Shown: positions 33,861 to 43,192, counted from the first letter of the stretch. The stretch is DNA of 64,000 bases from Sphingobacteriales bacterium (GCA_016235125.1 JACRLZ010000004.1:248001-312000), one strand, 5' to 3'. Program-made: numbers and translations. The notes: generated by a model from the letters alone, not told the origin.

Positions 33861-35339
33861 ATGTCGAAATACCTTCTTGCCCTCGACCAGGGTACTACCA
33901 GCAGCAGATCACTGGTTTTTGACAAACGGGGAAATATAATCAGTTCCGCACAAAAAGAATTTAAGCAGATATATCCGCAACCCGGTTGGGTAGAACATGA
34001 TGCCAATGAAATATGGAGTACCCAGTTTGGCACTATGGCCGAAGCAATAGCCAAAGCGCATAGCAGTATGAAAGAAATTGCAGGTATCGGCATCACCAAC
34101 CAAAGAGAAACGACTGTTGTATGGGATAGAAAAACAGGTCAGCCAATTTACAACGCCATTGTGTGGCAAGACAGAAGAACTGCTGCTTATTGTGATGAGT
34201 TGAAAGCGGCGGGTCAGGCAAAGAGCATTCAGGAGAAAACAGGATTGATCATTGATGCATATTTTTCTGCTACCAAACTGAAATGGATGCTGGATAATGT
34301 AGCCGGGGCAAGAGAAAAAGCAGTCAATGGTGAACTGGCTTTCGGCACTATTGATACATGGCTCGTTTGGAAACTTACAAATGGGAAGATGCATGTAACA
34401 GATGTATCCAATGCCTCAAGAACAATGTTGTTCAATATTCATTCATTGAAATGGGATGAGGAGCTGCTGAAACTTTTCGATATTCCGGCTTCCGTCTTAC
34501 CTCAGGTAAGATCAAGCAGTGAAATCTATGGTGAACATGAAGCCGTTCCCATCGGAGGCATTGCCGGCGATCAGCAGGCTGCGTTGTTCGGGCAAATGTG
34601 CACACAACCCGGCATGGTAAAGAATACTTACGGTACCGGTTGTTTTATGCTGATGAATACAGGAGAGAAAGCCATTGCTTCAAAAAATAATTTACTGACA
34701 ACAATTGCCTGGCAGGTAAATGGTAAAACAGAATATGCTTTGGAAGGAAGTGTATTCATTGCAGGCGCTGTGGTACAATGGTTGCGGGATGAATTAAAAA
34801 TCATTAAAACTTCTGCAGAAGTGGAACAGCTTACATCAAAAGTGAATGATTCGGATGCTGTATATGTTGTGCCCGCCTTTGCAGGTCTTGGTGCACCCCA
34901 CTGGAATCAACATGCAAGAGGATGTATTTTCGGTTTGACCAGAGGCAGCAGCAATGCACACATCGCCAGGGCAGCATTAGATAGTATTGCTTATCAAACT
35001 TATGATGTATTAAAAGCCATGGAAGCTGATTCGGGGATTCATATCAAAGAACTGAGAGTGGATGGCGGTGCAACGGTTAATAACCAGCTGATGCAGTTTC
35101 AAAGTGATATTTTGAATAGTACGGTTATTCGTCCGAAGATTACAGAAACAACTGCTCTTGGTGCTGCCTATTTAGCTGGTCTTGCTGTTGGTTATTGGAA
35201 GAATGTGGAAGAGATACAACAGCAATGGCAAATTGATAAATCTTTTGCCCCGGCAATGGATGAGGGAAAGAAAAATGAGTTGGTTAAGGGATGGCAGAGG
35301 GCGGTGAATGCTGCTATTGCATGGGCCGATTCTAAATAA
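33861..35339 (+). CDS. glpK: Glycerol kinase
   Basis: A full 492-residue FGGY-family kinase that converts glycerol and ATP to glycerol 3-phosphate. The N-terminal phosphate loop is [15 protein letters not shown] (residues 6-20), the substrate region [16 protein letters not shown] follows, and the C-terminal signature [14 protein letters not shown] and [17 protein letters not shown] are intact. It is the first gene of glpK-glpD-glpF. Confidence 0.97.
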   Translation: MSKYLLALDQGTTSSRSLVFDKRGNIISSAQKEFKQIYPQPGWVEHDANEIWSTQFGTMAEAIAKAHSSMKEIAGIGITNQRETTVVWDRKTGQPIYNAIVWQDRRTAAYCDELKAAGQAKSIQEKTGLIIDAYFSATKLKWMLDNVAGAREKAVNGELAFGTIDTWLVWKLTNGKMHVTDVSNASRTMLFNIHSLKWDEELLKLFDIPASVLPQVRSSSEIYGEHEAVPIGGIAGDQQAALFGQMCTQPGMVKNTYGTGCFMLMNTGEKAIASKNNLLTTIAWQVNGKTEYALEGSVFIAGAVVQWLRDELKIIKTSAEVEQLTSKVNDSDAVYVVPAFAGLGAPHWNQHARGCIFGLTRGSSNAHIARAALDSIAYQTYDVLKAMEADSGIHIKELRVDGGATVNNQLMQFQSDILNSTVIRPKITETTALGAAYLAGLAVGYWKNVEEIQQQWQIDKSFAPAMDEGKKNELVKGWQRAVNAAIAWADSK

Positions 35340-35371
35340 TTATTAATTAATAATCATTAATTAATAATTTC
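35338..35371. repeat. AT-rich palindromic spacer between glpK and glpD
   Basis: Two overlapping copies of ATTAATTAATAAT in inverted and direct arrangement fill the 39-base gap between glpK and glpD. It could form a weak hairpin that tunes message stability. No promoter is seen. Confidence 0.4.
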
Positions 35372-35378
35372 TCAAAAA

Positions 35379-36866
35379 ATGAACCGTTCTTTATTTATAC
35401 AGAAGCTTGAAGATGTCAATGAGTTTGACATCTGCATCATTGGTGGTGGAGCCACCGGATTAGGTACTGCATTAGACGCAGCATCCAGAGGATTAAAAAC
35501 GGTTTTATTTGAGCAATACGATTTTGCCAAAGGCACATCATCCCGCAGCACCAAACTGGTGCATGGCGGTGTACGTTATTTACAGCAAGGCAATATCAAA
35601 CTGGTAATGGAAGCCCTGAGAGAACGGGGTTTACTGATGAAGAATGCTCCTCATCTTGTTCACAACCAAAAATTCGTTGTACCCAATTACAAGTGGTGGG
35701 AAAAACCATTCTATGGCATCGGCCTGAAAATATATGATAAGATGGCGGGTAAGTTAGGTTTAGGTGCTTCCCGGCTTTTATCCAAAGAAGAAACTTTACA
35801 ATTAGCCCCTACCCTTGATCCCGAAGATCTGAAAGGCGGTGTATTATATCATGATGGACAGTTTGATGATGCAAGATTAGCCATCAGTATTGCACAAACA
35901 GCTACTGAGCAAAGGGCAACATTGCTAAATTATTTTCCTGTCATCGGTTTGTTGAAAATGCAGCAGAAAATTTGCGGTGTTTGGGTGAAAGATTTTTTTA
36001 CCGGGAAGGAATATGAGGTAAAAAGCAAAGTGGTCATCAATGCTACCGGTGTATTCACCGATGCACTGATGAGAATGGATGATATAAAACATGAAAACAT
36101 TATTAATCCCAGCCAGGGAATACATCTGGTAGTCGATAAAGAGTTCTTACCCGGCGATACGGCCATCATGATTCCAAGAACAGATGATGGCAGGGTTTTA
36201 TTTGCCGTGCCCTGGCATGATAAAATTGTATTGGGAACAACGGATACCGCTGTCAGTGCTGTTTCAGCAGAGCCTGTTCCTTTGCAAGAAGAAATTGAAT
36301 TTATTTTAAAACATATCGGTCGTTATCTCAGTAAAGACCCGCAACTAAATGATGTAAGAAGTATGTTTGCCGGCCTGAGGCCATTAGTAAAAACAAAAGG
36401 TAAAAAGACGGCCGCCTTATCAAGGGATCATTTGATAAATGTTGCTGACTCCGGCTTAATTACTATCACCGGTGGTAAATGGACAACTTACAGAAAGATG
36501 GCAGAGGATGTGGTGGACATTGCTATTGAACAAGCTGGTTTACAACAAAACTCTTGCATTACAAAAGAACTGAAATTGAATGGGTATGATAAACCGGTGG
36601 CTGCTGCTGAAATAACTTCTTTAAATAATGAAGAATTAAAAGCTGCCATTAAAAAATCGGTGGAAAAAGAAATGTGTATGACGGTAGAAGATTTTTTATC
36701 AAGAAGAACAAGACAGCTTTTGCTGAATGCCAATGAAGCCGTAAAAGCAGCTTCGCAGGTTGCCAAACTAATGGCAGAGGAAATGAATAAAGATGAAATT
36801 TGGATTAAGGAACAAATCAATAACTTTAATGCCCTTGCAAAAAATTATCAACCAAAATCAAACTGA
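35379..36866 (+). CDS. glpD: Glycerol-3-phosphate dehydrogenase/oxidase, FAD-dependent
   Basis: A 495-residue flavoprotein of the DAO family. The FAD motif is CIIGGGATGLGTALDAASRG (residues 19-38), followed by TSSRSTKLVHGGVRYL, the substrate-region signature. The C-terminal GlpD domain starts near residue 390. It oxidises glycerol 3-phosphate to dihydroxyacetone phosphate and feeds electrons to the menaquinone pool. It follows glpK at 39 bases and precedes glpF at 6 bases. Confidence 0.97.
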   Translation: MNRSLFIQKLEDVNEFDICIIGGGATGLGTALDAASRGLKTVLFEQYDFAKGTSSRSTKLVHGGVRYLQQGNIKLVMEALRERGLLMKNAPHLVHNQKFVVPNYKWWEKPFYGIGLKIYDKMAGKLGLGASRLLSKEETLQLAPTLDPEDLKGGVLYHDGQFDDARLAISIAQTATEQRATLLNYFPVIGLLKMQQKICGVWVKDFFTGKEYEVKSKVVINATGVFTDALMRMDDIKHENIINPSQGIHLVVDKEFLPGDTAIMIPRTDDGRVLFAVPWHDKIVLGTTDTAVSAVSAEPVPLQEEIEFILKHIGRYLSKDPQLNDVRSMFAGLRPLVKTKGKKTAALSRDHLINVADSGLITITGGKWTTYRKMAEDVVDIAIEQAGLQQNSCITKELKLNGYDKPVAAAEITSLNNEELKAAIKKSVEKEMCMTVEDFLSRRTRQLLLNANEAVKAASQVAKLMAEEMNKDEIWIKEQINNFNALAKNYQPKSN

Positions 36867-36872
36867 TATTTT

Positions 36873-37583
36873 ATGGGATCTGCATTCTTTTCTGAATTTG
36901 TCGGCACGGCCATACTGATTGTTTTCGGAGCCGGTGTGGTAGCCAATGTTGTTTTAAATAAAACCAAAGGCAACAGCAGTGGCTGGATCGTCATCACATT
37001 TGGCTGGGGCATGGCTGTGTACATGGGTGTGTCCGCCTCATTGGCATTAGAAGGCCCCGGTCACCTGAATCCTGCTGTTACTATTGCCATGGCTGTTGTT
37101 GCTGATTTTGACATCGCTGATGTTTTACCCATGATCGCCGGGCAGTTCGCAGGAGCTATTGCAGCTTCCACCATTATTTTTATTGCCTACAAACAGCATT
37201 TTGATGAAACAGAAAACAAAGATTTAAAACTCGCTGTATTCTGTACGGCCCCGGCTATAAGAAATACGACATGGAATCTTGCCACAGAGATCATCGGTAC
37301 ATTTATACTGGTACTGGGGGCCTCTTTACTATCATTACCAAAAAGCAATACCGGGCAATTAGGAGCCTTACCGGTTGGCTTATTGGTGTTGGCTATTGGT
37401 TTATCACTTGGGGGACCCACCGGATATGCTATCAACCCTGCAAGGGATCTTGGACCACGCATTGCACATTTCATTTTACCCATAAAAGATAAAAGAGATA
37501 GTGACTGGAGCTATAGTTGGATACCGGTTGTTGGGCCAATCATTGGCGCATTGCTAGCTGTATTCTTATTTAAGCAGTTTTAA
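36873..37583 (+). CDS. glpF: Glycerol facilitator (aquaglyceroporin)
   Basis: A 236-residue MIP-family channel with six helices and two NPA boxes, NPA 66-68 (HLNPAVT) and NPA 188-190 (INPARDLGPR). The Asp after the second NPAR is the mark of glycerol facilitators rather than water-only aquaporins. It lets glycerol enter through the inner membrane, and glpK then traps it. The gene is tightly coupled to glpD. Confidence 0.96.
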   Translation: MGSAFFSEFVGTAILIVFGAGVVANVVLNKTKGNSSGWIVITFGWGMAVYMGVSASLALEGPGHLNPAVTIAMAVVADFDIADVLPMIAGQFAGAIAASTIIFIAYKQHFDETENKDLKLAVFCTAPAIRNTTWNLATEIIGTFILVLGASLLSLPKSNTGQLGALPVGLLVLAIGLSLGGPTGYAINPARDLGPRIAHFILPIKDKRDSDWSYSWIPVVGPIIGALLAVFLFKQF

Positions 37584-37584
37584 A

Positions 37585-38178
37585 ATGAGAAGATCTAAGA
37601 ATAAAACGTGGTTCAGTTTTCTCTTATTAATATCATCAATAATAATTGTCGCTAGTTGTACCGATAAGAAAAGTGACAATCTTTCAATTCAAAAAGTCGG
37701 TGAGCTATTGTTCAGACGCTCTTATGCTGCGATCCAGTTCAGGGATGTTCCTGAAAAAGAGCTCGACAGCATAGAAAACAGCAATCCGGGAACTTATGCC
37801 AATAGTGATACTGTTCTTTTAAAAAAACTCCAGGAATTCGGGCTTGTGGATGAAAAATATGGATTGATAATATCCATGTTCCATTCCAATGGGACTAAGA
37901 GCTTTGAATTGAACTCGGATGAAAAAAAGATACGCTGCCGGATAGAAAGACCAGCAGATCAAGATAAATATGACCTATACAACTTGGTAGCTGTTAATGG
38001 GAACAAACGCTCTAAGATAGAAATTGAAGGGCACTATGGAGTACTGAATGGTGATATAAAATATTTACTCTTTGATATTATACCAGGGGGATATAAAGAA
38101 ATCGTCATATTGAACGAGTATTACATCATGAATGGTGACAATTCTGATTTATATATTTATGAAATAAAAAGTAATTGA
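37585..38178 (+). CDS. Hypothetical lipoprotein
   Basis: A 197-residue protein with a lipobox-type signal (IIIVASCTDKK). The mature part is mostly beta-rich and charged. I recognise no family. It begins one base after the glpF stop codon and is followed 3 bases later by the RidA-like gene, so it is probably part of the glycerol operon message, although no glycerol role can be read from it. Confidence 0.75.
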   Translation: MRRSKNKTWFSFLLLISSIIIVASCTDKKSDNLSIQKVGELLFRRSYAAIQFRDVPEKELDSIENSNPGTYANSDTVLLKKLQEFGLVDEKYGLIISMFHSNGTKSFELNSDEKKIRCRIERPADQDKYDLYNLVAVNGNKRSKIEIEGHYGVLNGDIKYLLFDIIPGGYKEIVILNEYYIMNGDNSDLYIYEIKSN

Positions 38179-38181
38179 CCA

Positions 38182-38700
38182 ATGAAAAATATCTTTCTAT
38201 TGTTTATTGTCCATTGCCTGTTGTCTGTTTCTCTGCACGCACAGGACGCTGAAGCCAAATTGAAAGAGCTAAAAATAGAATTACCGGTTCTGGGAAAACC
38301 CATTGCCAACTATGTTCATGTGGTGCGCAGCGGAAATTTATTATTCCTCGCCAGCAAAGGCCCATCCAATGCACAGGGGGTGTATATCACCGGCAAAGTT
38401 GGAAAAGACCTGACACTGGAACAGGGAATAGAAGCAGCAAGACTGACCGCAATCAATCAACTGGCCGTACTAAAAGCAGAACTCGGAGACCTGAACAAAG
38501 TAAAACACATTGTAAAAGTGTTGGGCATGGTGAACTGCGAAGCAGATTTTAAAGACCATCCCAAGGTCATCAATGGCTTTTCCGATCTGATGGTAGCTGT
38601 GTTTGGTGAAAAAGGCAAGCATGCCCGTTCAGCCGTGGGTATGTGCTCCTTGCCATTTAATATGGCGGTGGAGATTGAGTTAATTGTGGAAGTGGAATAA
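38182..38700 (+). CDS. Secreted RidA/YjgF-family protein
   Basis: A 172-residue protein with a signal peptide (ending SVSLHAQ) and a YjgF_endoribonc-type domain: LPVLGKPIANYVHVVRSGNL, LEQGIEAARLTAINQLAVL and GKHARSAVGMCSLPFNMAVE. The Arg in HARSAVG matches the family's active-site Arg. RidA proteins usually deaminate reactive imines in the cytoplasm, so export is notable. It lies 3 bases after the preceding lipoprotein gene. Confidence 0.88.
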   Translation: MKNIFLLFIVHCLLSVSLHAQDAEAKLKELKIELPVLGKPIANYVHVVRSGNLLFLASKGPSNAQGVYITGKVGKDLTLEQGIEAARLTAINQLAVLKAELGDLNKVKHIVKVLGMVNCEADFKDHPKVINGFSDLMVAVFGEKGKHARSAVGMCSLPFNMAVEIELIVEVE

Positions 38701-38713
38701 TCTGTATATAAAA

Positions 38714-39325
38714 ATGAAATTTTTTGCTCTCATAGTAACAGTCTTATTTTTCCTATCCCCCTGCACAGCACAGGCAGATAGCACCAACAAGAAGATTAAA
38801 ATTGAGATACCACGTTATAAGAATGGGGAACCAGATCTCTTCTACCAATTAGATAAGCAAAAAGCCCATCAGCTATGGCTGGATAGTCTTGAGTCAGGTT
38901 TTGATAGCCTGCAGATACGGATTTGGTATGACTATTCTCTTTTTACATTAAGACAATTGATCGTCCTTAAATATACAAGGTCAAGATGGTCAGCTGACCT
39001 ATACGAAATGACCGTTCATTGGGATTATAATAAATGGACGGAAACGATCCTCACCAATGATACAAGGGCAGCCACGCCAAAATCAGGTTGGGAAAATTTT
39101 ATACCCAGGTTATTAGCCCTGAATATCACAACGCTTCCGAACTTCAAAGATGTTTATGATTATGGCGCTGGGGCGGATGGGGTCACTTATAATGTTGAAA
39201 TTGCTGACAAATATTCTTACCGGTTTGTTGAGTATTGGTCACCTTACCTGTTCAAAAAGAAAACTTCTTATGCCAAAACCATGTGCGATATATTGGATCT
39301 GATCCGGGATGAGTTTTCTTTTTGA
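38714..39325 (+). CDS. Secreted hypothetical protein
   Basis: About 203 residues from the ATG at 38714 (MKFFALIVTVLFFLSPCTAQA), which gives a clean signal peptide. An upstream in-frame start at 38684 would overlap the previous gene. Aromatic and acidic residues dominate the rest (YEMTVHWDYNKWTE). No family is recognised. It ends the run of genes behind glpF. Confidence 0.7.
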   Translation: MKFFALIVTVLFFLSPCTAQADSTNKKIKIEIPRYKNGEPDLFYQLDKQKAHQLWLDSLESGFDSLQIRIWYDYSLFTLRQLIVLKYTRSRWSADLYEMTVHWDYNKWTETILTNDTRAATPKSGWENFIPRLLALNITTLPNFKDVYDYGAGADGVTYNVEIADKYSYRFVEYWSPYLFKKKTSYAKTMCDILDLIRDEFSF

Positions 39326-39331
39326 TTCCGA

Positions 39332-39418
39332 TTAAAATGCTGCCGTTATTGTTTCGCAGGCTTTTCCTATTTGTTCTTCAGTAATAACCAACGGCGGCGA
39401 AATCCGCAAACAATCCGC
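39332..39418 (-). pseudogene. Displaced 3'-end remnant of a class III aminotransferase gene
   Basis: Read on the minus strand, 28 codons plus TAA encode ADCLRISPPLVITEEQIGKA and ACETITAAF. The intact aminotransferase at 40290 ends PDCLRISPPLVIGEEEIRKA and CKIITNACEA. Bases 39387-39417 match 40351-40381 at 30 of 31 positions, and divergence is greater further on. dinD lies between the two copies. The most economical reading is that dinD DNA entered the aminotransferase gene and brought or left a second 3' end. Confidence 0.75.
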
Positions 39419-39442
39419 TAACTTTATTACTGATATGTCTTT

Positions 39443-40288
39443 ATGAAGAAAGAACTGATAGCCGAATTATTTTCCCGCTTTGAACAAGCCTGTTATGATT
39501 ATAAAGGAATTGAATGCTGGAGTGCAAGGGAATTGCAATCCATTCTAGGTTATCTGCGTTGGGAAAATTTTACAAATGCGATTGATAAAGCAAAAAGGGC
39601 CTGTGAAAATGCCGGTGAATCAGTTATTGATCATTTTCGTGACTTCACGAAAATGATAGATCTGGCGAAAGGAGCTAAGAGAGAAATTGAAGATATAGCA
39701 CTAACCCGCTATGCCTGTTACCTGGTAGCTCAAAATGGTGATGCTTCTAAACCTGCCATTGCTTTTGCTCAAACCTATTTTGCAGTGCAGACCCGCAGGC
39801 AGGAAATTATTGAGCAACGGCTACTTGATATTGCAAGGGTAACGGCAAGAGAAAAACTTTCCAGATCTGAAAAAAAACTATCCGGTATCATTTATGAACG
39901 TGGCGTTGATGAAAAGGGGTTTGCCATTATCCGTTCCAAAGGAGATCAGGCCTTGTTTGGTGGCTTTAACACCAACGATATGAAGCGAAAGCTACTGGTA
40001 CCATCTAACAGGCCTTTGGCCGACTTTCTTCCTACACTTACCATCAAAGCAAAAGATTTTGCAACAGAACTCACCAGTCACAATGTTGTTGAAAAGGATT
40101 TAAAAGGAGAAACAGCAATCAGTAAGGAACATATTGACAACAACCTTGCAGTCCGAAAAATGTTGAAAGAACGGGGTGTAAAACCAGAATCGTTACCCCG
40201 TGCTGAAGATATTAAAAAAGTGAAACGAAAAATTGCTACTGAAGAAAAGAAAGCAGTAAAGAAATTAAAAGGAGGAAAGAAGAATTAA
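39443..40288 (+). CDS. dinD: DNA-damage-inducible protein D
   Basis: A 281-residue DinD homologue. The N-terminus ([20 protein letters not shown], then [18 protein letters not shown]) is a BRO-N/KilA-like domain, followed by the family block [20 protein letters not shown]. The C-terminus is lysine-rich. E. coli DinD is SOS-induced and hinders RecA filaments. No LexA box was recognised upstream by eye. The gene ends 1 base from the stop of the convergent aminotransferase and is bracketed by duplicated aminotransferase 3' ends, which marks it as acquired. Confidence 0.9.
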   Translation: MKKELIAELFSRFEQACYDYKGIECWSARELQSILGYLRWENFTNAIDKAKRACENAGESVIDHFRDFTKMIDLAKGAKREIEDIALTRYACYLVAQNGDASKPAIAFAQTYFAVQTRRQEIIEQRLLDIARVTAREKLSRSEKKLSGIIYERGVDEKGFAIIRSKGDQALFGGFNTNDMKRKLLVPSNRPLADFLPTLTIKAKDFATELTSHNVVEKDLKGETAISKEHIDNNLAVRKMLKERGVKPESLPRAEDIKKVKRKIATEEKKAVKKLKGGKKN

Positions 40289-40289
40289 C

Positions 40290-41534
40290 TTAAGCCTCGC
40301 AAGCATTTGTAATTATTTTACAAGCTTTCCTTATCTCCTCTTCCCCAATCACCAACGGCGGCGAAATCCTCAAACAATCCGGAGCAAATAAAAACCAATC
40401 TGTCAGCACTCCGTTAGCGATACAGGCATCAATTATTTTCTTATTTGTTTCAAAAGAATCAAACTCCACCGCCATCCATAAACCAAAAGAACGGATGGTT
40501 CTTATTTTGGGATGAAGGAGTAATGAATGAAATAATTTTTCTTTTGCAGCAACGCTGTCAATAATGGACACCGGAACTCCGTTCCGGTCATTATCAGACG
40601 GAACGGAGTTCCGTCCTCCGAGCAAAACTTTCATCGCCGCCATACCTGCTGCACAGCAAACCGGGTGGCCGCCGAAAGTAGTGATATGGCCCAGCACCGG
40701 ATTCTCGGTAAAAGCATTCATCATTTTTTTATCGGCAATAAATGCTCCCAGTGGCATGCCGCCACCCAATGCTTTGCCAAGCAATAAAATGTCTGGAACA
40801 ATATCAAAATGTTCAAAGCCCCAGAGCCCCGATGCATCGGGATGAACTTTGCCGGTGCGGCCAAAGCCGGCCTGTATCTCATCAAGAATTAATAACGTAC
40901 CTGTCTCTGTACATTTTTTCCGCAGGGCCTGCATCCATTCTTTTGAAGGAACAATGATGCCTGCTTCGGCCTGCACTGTTTCAGCAATAACACAGGCTGT
41001 TTGTTCCGTTATCTCTTTCAATGATTCAAGTGAATTGAATTCCAGATGCAGCACATCCGGCAACAGCGGACGGAAAGCATTTCGCCAGTATTCATCACCT
41101 ATTACACTCAATGCACCCTGTGTGCTGCCATGATAAGATTTATTGAAAGCAATTATCTGTATTCCGCCTGTTACTCTCTTGGCCAGTTTCATCGCTCCTT
41201 CCACTGCTTCAGCTCCGGAGTTGGTGAAATAAACAGAGTTGAGAGATGCAGGTAAATGCTCCGTCAGCAGTTTGGCATATTGCACCTGCGGACTTTCAAT
41301 AAATTCTCCGTACACCATCACATGCAGGTAGGCATCTAATTGTTTTTGTATGGCCTCAATCACTTTGGGATGGCGATGACCCACATTGGCTACACTAATG
41401 CCGCCAATCAGGTCTATGTATTCTTTTCCATTCACATCATACAGTAAACAGCCTTCTGCCTTAGCTATTTCAAAAGCCATTGGCGAAGGCGAGGTTTGCG
41501 CTACATGACGAAGAAAAAGTTCCCGTTGTGTCAT
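40290..41534 (-). CDS. Class III aminotransferase (acetylornithine-type)
   Basis: A 414-residue PLP enzyme. The PLP lysine is Lys254 (LLGKALGGGMP), the Asp-Glu pair is 218-219 (LILDEIQAGFGRTG), and YFTNSGAEAVEGAMKLAKR binds the cofactor phosphate. It resembles acetylornithine, ornithine and related omega-aminotransferases; the exact substrate is not settled. Residues about 308-321 are read from a palindromic DNA element (40572-40613) inserted in frame, in a surface region of the C-terminal domain. The C-terminus seems to come from a different copy of the gene, see the remnant at 39332. Confidence 0.92.
   Translation of the reverse strand: MTQRELFLRHVAQTSPSPMAFEIAKAEGCLLYDVNGKEYIDLIGGISVANVGHRHPKVIEAIQKQLDAYLHVMVYGEFIESPQVQYAKLLTEHLPASLNSVYFTNSGAEAVEGAMKLAKRVTGGIQIIAFNKSYHGSTQGALSVIGDEYWRNAFRPLLPDVLHLEFNSLESLKEITEQTACVIAETVQAEAGIIVPSKEWMQALRKKCTETGTLLILDEIQAGFGRTGKVHPDASGLWGFEHFDIVPDILLLGKALGGGMPLGAFIADKKMMNAFTENPVLGHITTFGGHPVCCAAGMAAMKVLLGGRNSVPSDNDRNGVPVSIIDSVAAKEKLFHSLLLHPKIRTIRSFGLWMAVEFDSFETNKKIIDACIANGVLTDWFLFAPDCLRISPPLVIGEEEIRKACKIITNACEA
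40572..40613. repeat. Nested palindromic element inside the aminotransferase gene
   Basis: CGGAACTCCGTTCCG (40572-40586) and CGGAACGGAGTTCCG (40599-40613) are perfect inverted copies with 12 bases between, and each arm is itself a dyad, CGGAAC-3 bases-GTTCCG. The element stays in frame and adds about 14 residues. It looks like a REP-like or MITE-like unit. Confidence 0.8.
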
Positions 41535-41581
41535 GTGGCAAATGTCGGAAAGAATGAAGGATATTTGTGATTCACCGCAGA

Positions 41582-41680
41582 CCTGCCTGCCGGTAGGCAG
41601 GGAAGCAGAGAAAATGAGTTAACGCAGAGTAACCCGATAAACTCTACGTAACCTTTGCGTTCTCCTGTTCTCTGCGTTTA
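41582..41680. repeat. Intergenic palindromic repeat cluster
   Basis: CCTGCCTGCCGGTAGGCAGG (41582-41601) is a near-perfect palindrome. It is followed by TTAACGCAGAG and, 60 or so bases on, CTCTGCGTTTAA in inverted order. The ACGCAGAG words recur in intergenic repeats of Bacteroidota. It fills the gap between the aminotransferase and carbonic anhydrase starts. Confidence 0.5.
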
Positions 41681-41695
41681 AAAAACAAAAGTGAC

Positions 41696-42217
41696 ATGCC
41701 AGTTATATTACCTGTAGAAAATAAGCATCCCCAATTTGGCAACAACTGTTTTATTGCTCCCAATGCCACTATCGTTGGTGATGTGACGACAGGAGATGGC
41801 TGCAGTTTCTGGTTCAATACAGTGATAAGAGGCGATGTGAATTTTATCCGCATCGGTAACAAAGTGAATGTACAGGACGGCGCCTGCATTCATTGTACCT
41901 ACCAGCAATATGGAACTACTATCGGCAATAATGTTTCCATTGGTCATCATGCCATTGTGCATGGCTGCACATTGCATGATGATGTCCTGATAGGCATGGG
42001 CGCCATTGTGATGGATAATGCAGTCGTTCATTCCAATACTATTATTGCGGCGGGGGCCGTGGTTTTGGAGAACACTGTTTGCGAAGCTGGGAGTATCTAT
42101 GCCGGTGTGCCTGCTAAAAAAGTAAAAGATATTTCCCAGGAAATGATCAGCGGAGAGATCCATAGGATAGCTAATAATTATGTGGGGTATGCGGATTGGT
42201 TCAGAATGCAGTCGTGA
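41696..42217 (+). CDS. Gamma-class carbonic anhydrase-like protein
   Basis: A 173-residue left-handed beta-helix protein with hexapeptide repeats (IVGDVTTGDGC, TIGNNVSIGHHA). The three zinc histidines of the gamma class are His66, His84 and His89. Members hydrate CO2 or act as thiol-bound hexapeptide acyltransferase-like proteins of unknown substrate (YrdA group). The three His residues support a metal site. It is a single gene. Confidence 0.92.
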   Translation: MPVILPVENKHPQFGNNCFIAPNATIVGDVTTGDGCSFWFNTVIRGDVNFIRIGNKVNVQDGACIHCTYQQYGTTIGNNVSIGHHAIVHGCTLHDDVLIGMGAIVMDNAVVHSNTIIAAGAVVLENTVCEAGSIYAGVPAKKVKDISQEMISGEIHRIANNYVGYADWFRMQS

Positions 42218-42223
42218 GTCATT

Positions 42224-42295
42224 AGTCTGGAGTCCAGAGTAAAGTATTCAACTTCAATGGAATGACTCCCGACTAACGACTAAAGACTCCAGACT
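42224..42295. repeat. Inverted repeat between carbonic anhydrase and small lipoprotein
   Basis: AGTCTGGAGTC (42224-42234) and GACTCCAGACT (42285-42295) form a perfect 11-bp inverted repeat around a 50-base spacer that is itself made of ACTxxxGACT words. It is probably a repeat copy; it could also end the carbonic anhydrase message. Confidence 0.55.
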
Positions 42296-42367
42296 CTCTC
42301 TCGTAATTTCCCTATGGCACAGACAATTATTTTACTCTAACTTCGTTAGGATATAAGCTGAATAACA

Positions 42368-42580
42368 ATGAAAAGCCTTCGTTTTTTCACCATTGCTCTG
42401 AGCCTCATGCTCTTGCTTTCATCCTGCAAGATCTTTGGCAATCTCTTTGGCGGGATCTTCCCTAAAAAAGAAAAGTATGGTTGCCCAAGCAATGGCAAAA
42501 ATGTAGGGGCCGAAAAAATCCTGAGCGGCGACCCTAAAGCTGCGAAGGATGTAAAAAAGGCTAAGAAATTCAGGAGTTAA
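42368..42580 (+). CDS. Small lipoprotein
   Basis: A 70-residue protein with a lipobox (LLLLSSCKIFG, Cys21 or so). The mature 50 residues are glycine- and lysine-rich and include YGCPSNGKNVGAEKIL with one further cysteine. Short lipoproteins with this pattern are common in Chitinophagaceae; no function is known. Confidence 0.7.
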   Translation: MKSLRFFTIALSLMLLLSSCKIFGNLFGGIFPKKEKYGCPSNGKNVGAEKILSGDPKAAKDVKKAKKFRS

Positions 42581-42675
42581 CACATTGTTCATGCAGCTAA
42601 CCAACCAATATCCATGTCCTAATGTTGCATGCCGGGCATACCGGGATGGCATTAAAAAACCTAAACGCCTTTACT

Positions 42676-43008
42676 ATGAGCCTCACCCTACGAACCACTC
42701 TTGGCTGCACCGAAGCCGTACTCTCCGATGATGGTGGTTTAAAACAGTTTTACCATGTAGCGAATATCCTGAGCCAGGATTTCGATGTTAATTTTTCCAA
42801 CAAGGAAGATGATTTTGATACCATCGACTGGGAATTCCGGTTCAAAGGTCATAACATGACGCTGCACTACAGTATTTACAACGGCATTTCTCTTTTCCCT
42901 ACCAAGACCCGTGATGCCCTGAATAAAGACAATAAAGCGGTGGTGGAACTGGCCAATGTGCTGGAACTGAAATTGCTCAATGATAACGGGCAAAGGAATA
43001 TTGCGTAA
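42676..43008 (+). CDS. Small hypothetical cytoplasmic protein
   Basis: About 110 residues from the ATG at 42676 (MSLTLRTTLGCTEAV); in-frame ATGs at 42622 and 42649 would add an atypical lead. It has no signal peptide or membrane segment, and a mixed alpha-beta composition (FDTIDWEFRFKGHNMTLHYS). No family is recognised with confidence. Confidence 0.65.
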   Translation: MSLTLRTTLGCTEAVLSDDGGLKQFYHVANILSQDFDVNFSNKEDDFDTIDWEFRFKGHNMTLHYSIYNGISLFPTKTRDALNKDNKAVVELANVLELKLLNDNGQRNIA

Positions 43009-43016
43009 ACCCCAGA

Positions 43017-43028
43017 CCCCTAAAGGGG
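43017..43028. repeat. Short hairpin CCCCT-AA-AGGGG
   Basis: A 5-bp perfect stem just after a stop codon, without a T-run, of the same CCCC/GGGG type as the repeats at the ends of nadC and the BatD-like gene. It may be a repeat fragment. Confidence 0.35.
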
Positions 43029-43192
43029 CTTACGAAGACTCTGAAAGTTTTTGATGTTATTATTGGCCAGGCTTAGCACTACTATCATTGTCTGTTGCGT
43101 TGCACTCTTGTACGTTCTGTTCGCTATTCAGTAACTGCAAATCCCCGGTGAATATCTGAAGCCTTTAAAAATCCTTTAGCATTTTTATGTAG

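Noticed and set aside
39443..40288. dinD as part of a toxin-antitoxin or defence pair
   Set aside because: No partner gene is present; both neighbours are unrelated.
41708..42163. A 151-codon minus-strand frame inside the gamma carbonic anhydrase gene
   Set aside because: The plus strand codes for a complete hexapeptide-repeat protein; the other frame is a by-product of the repeated codons.
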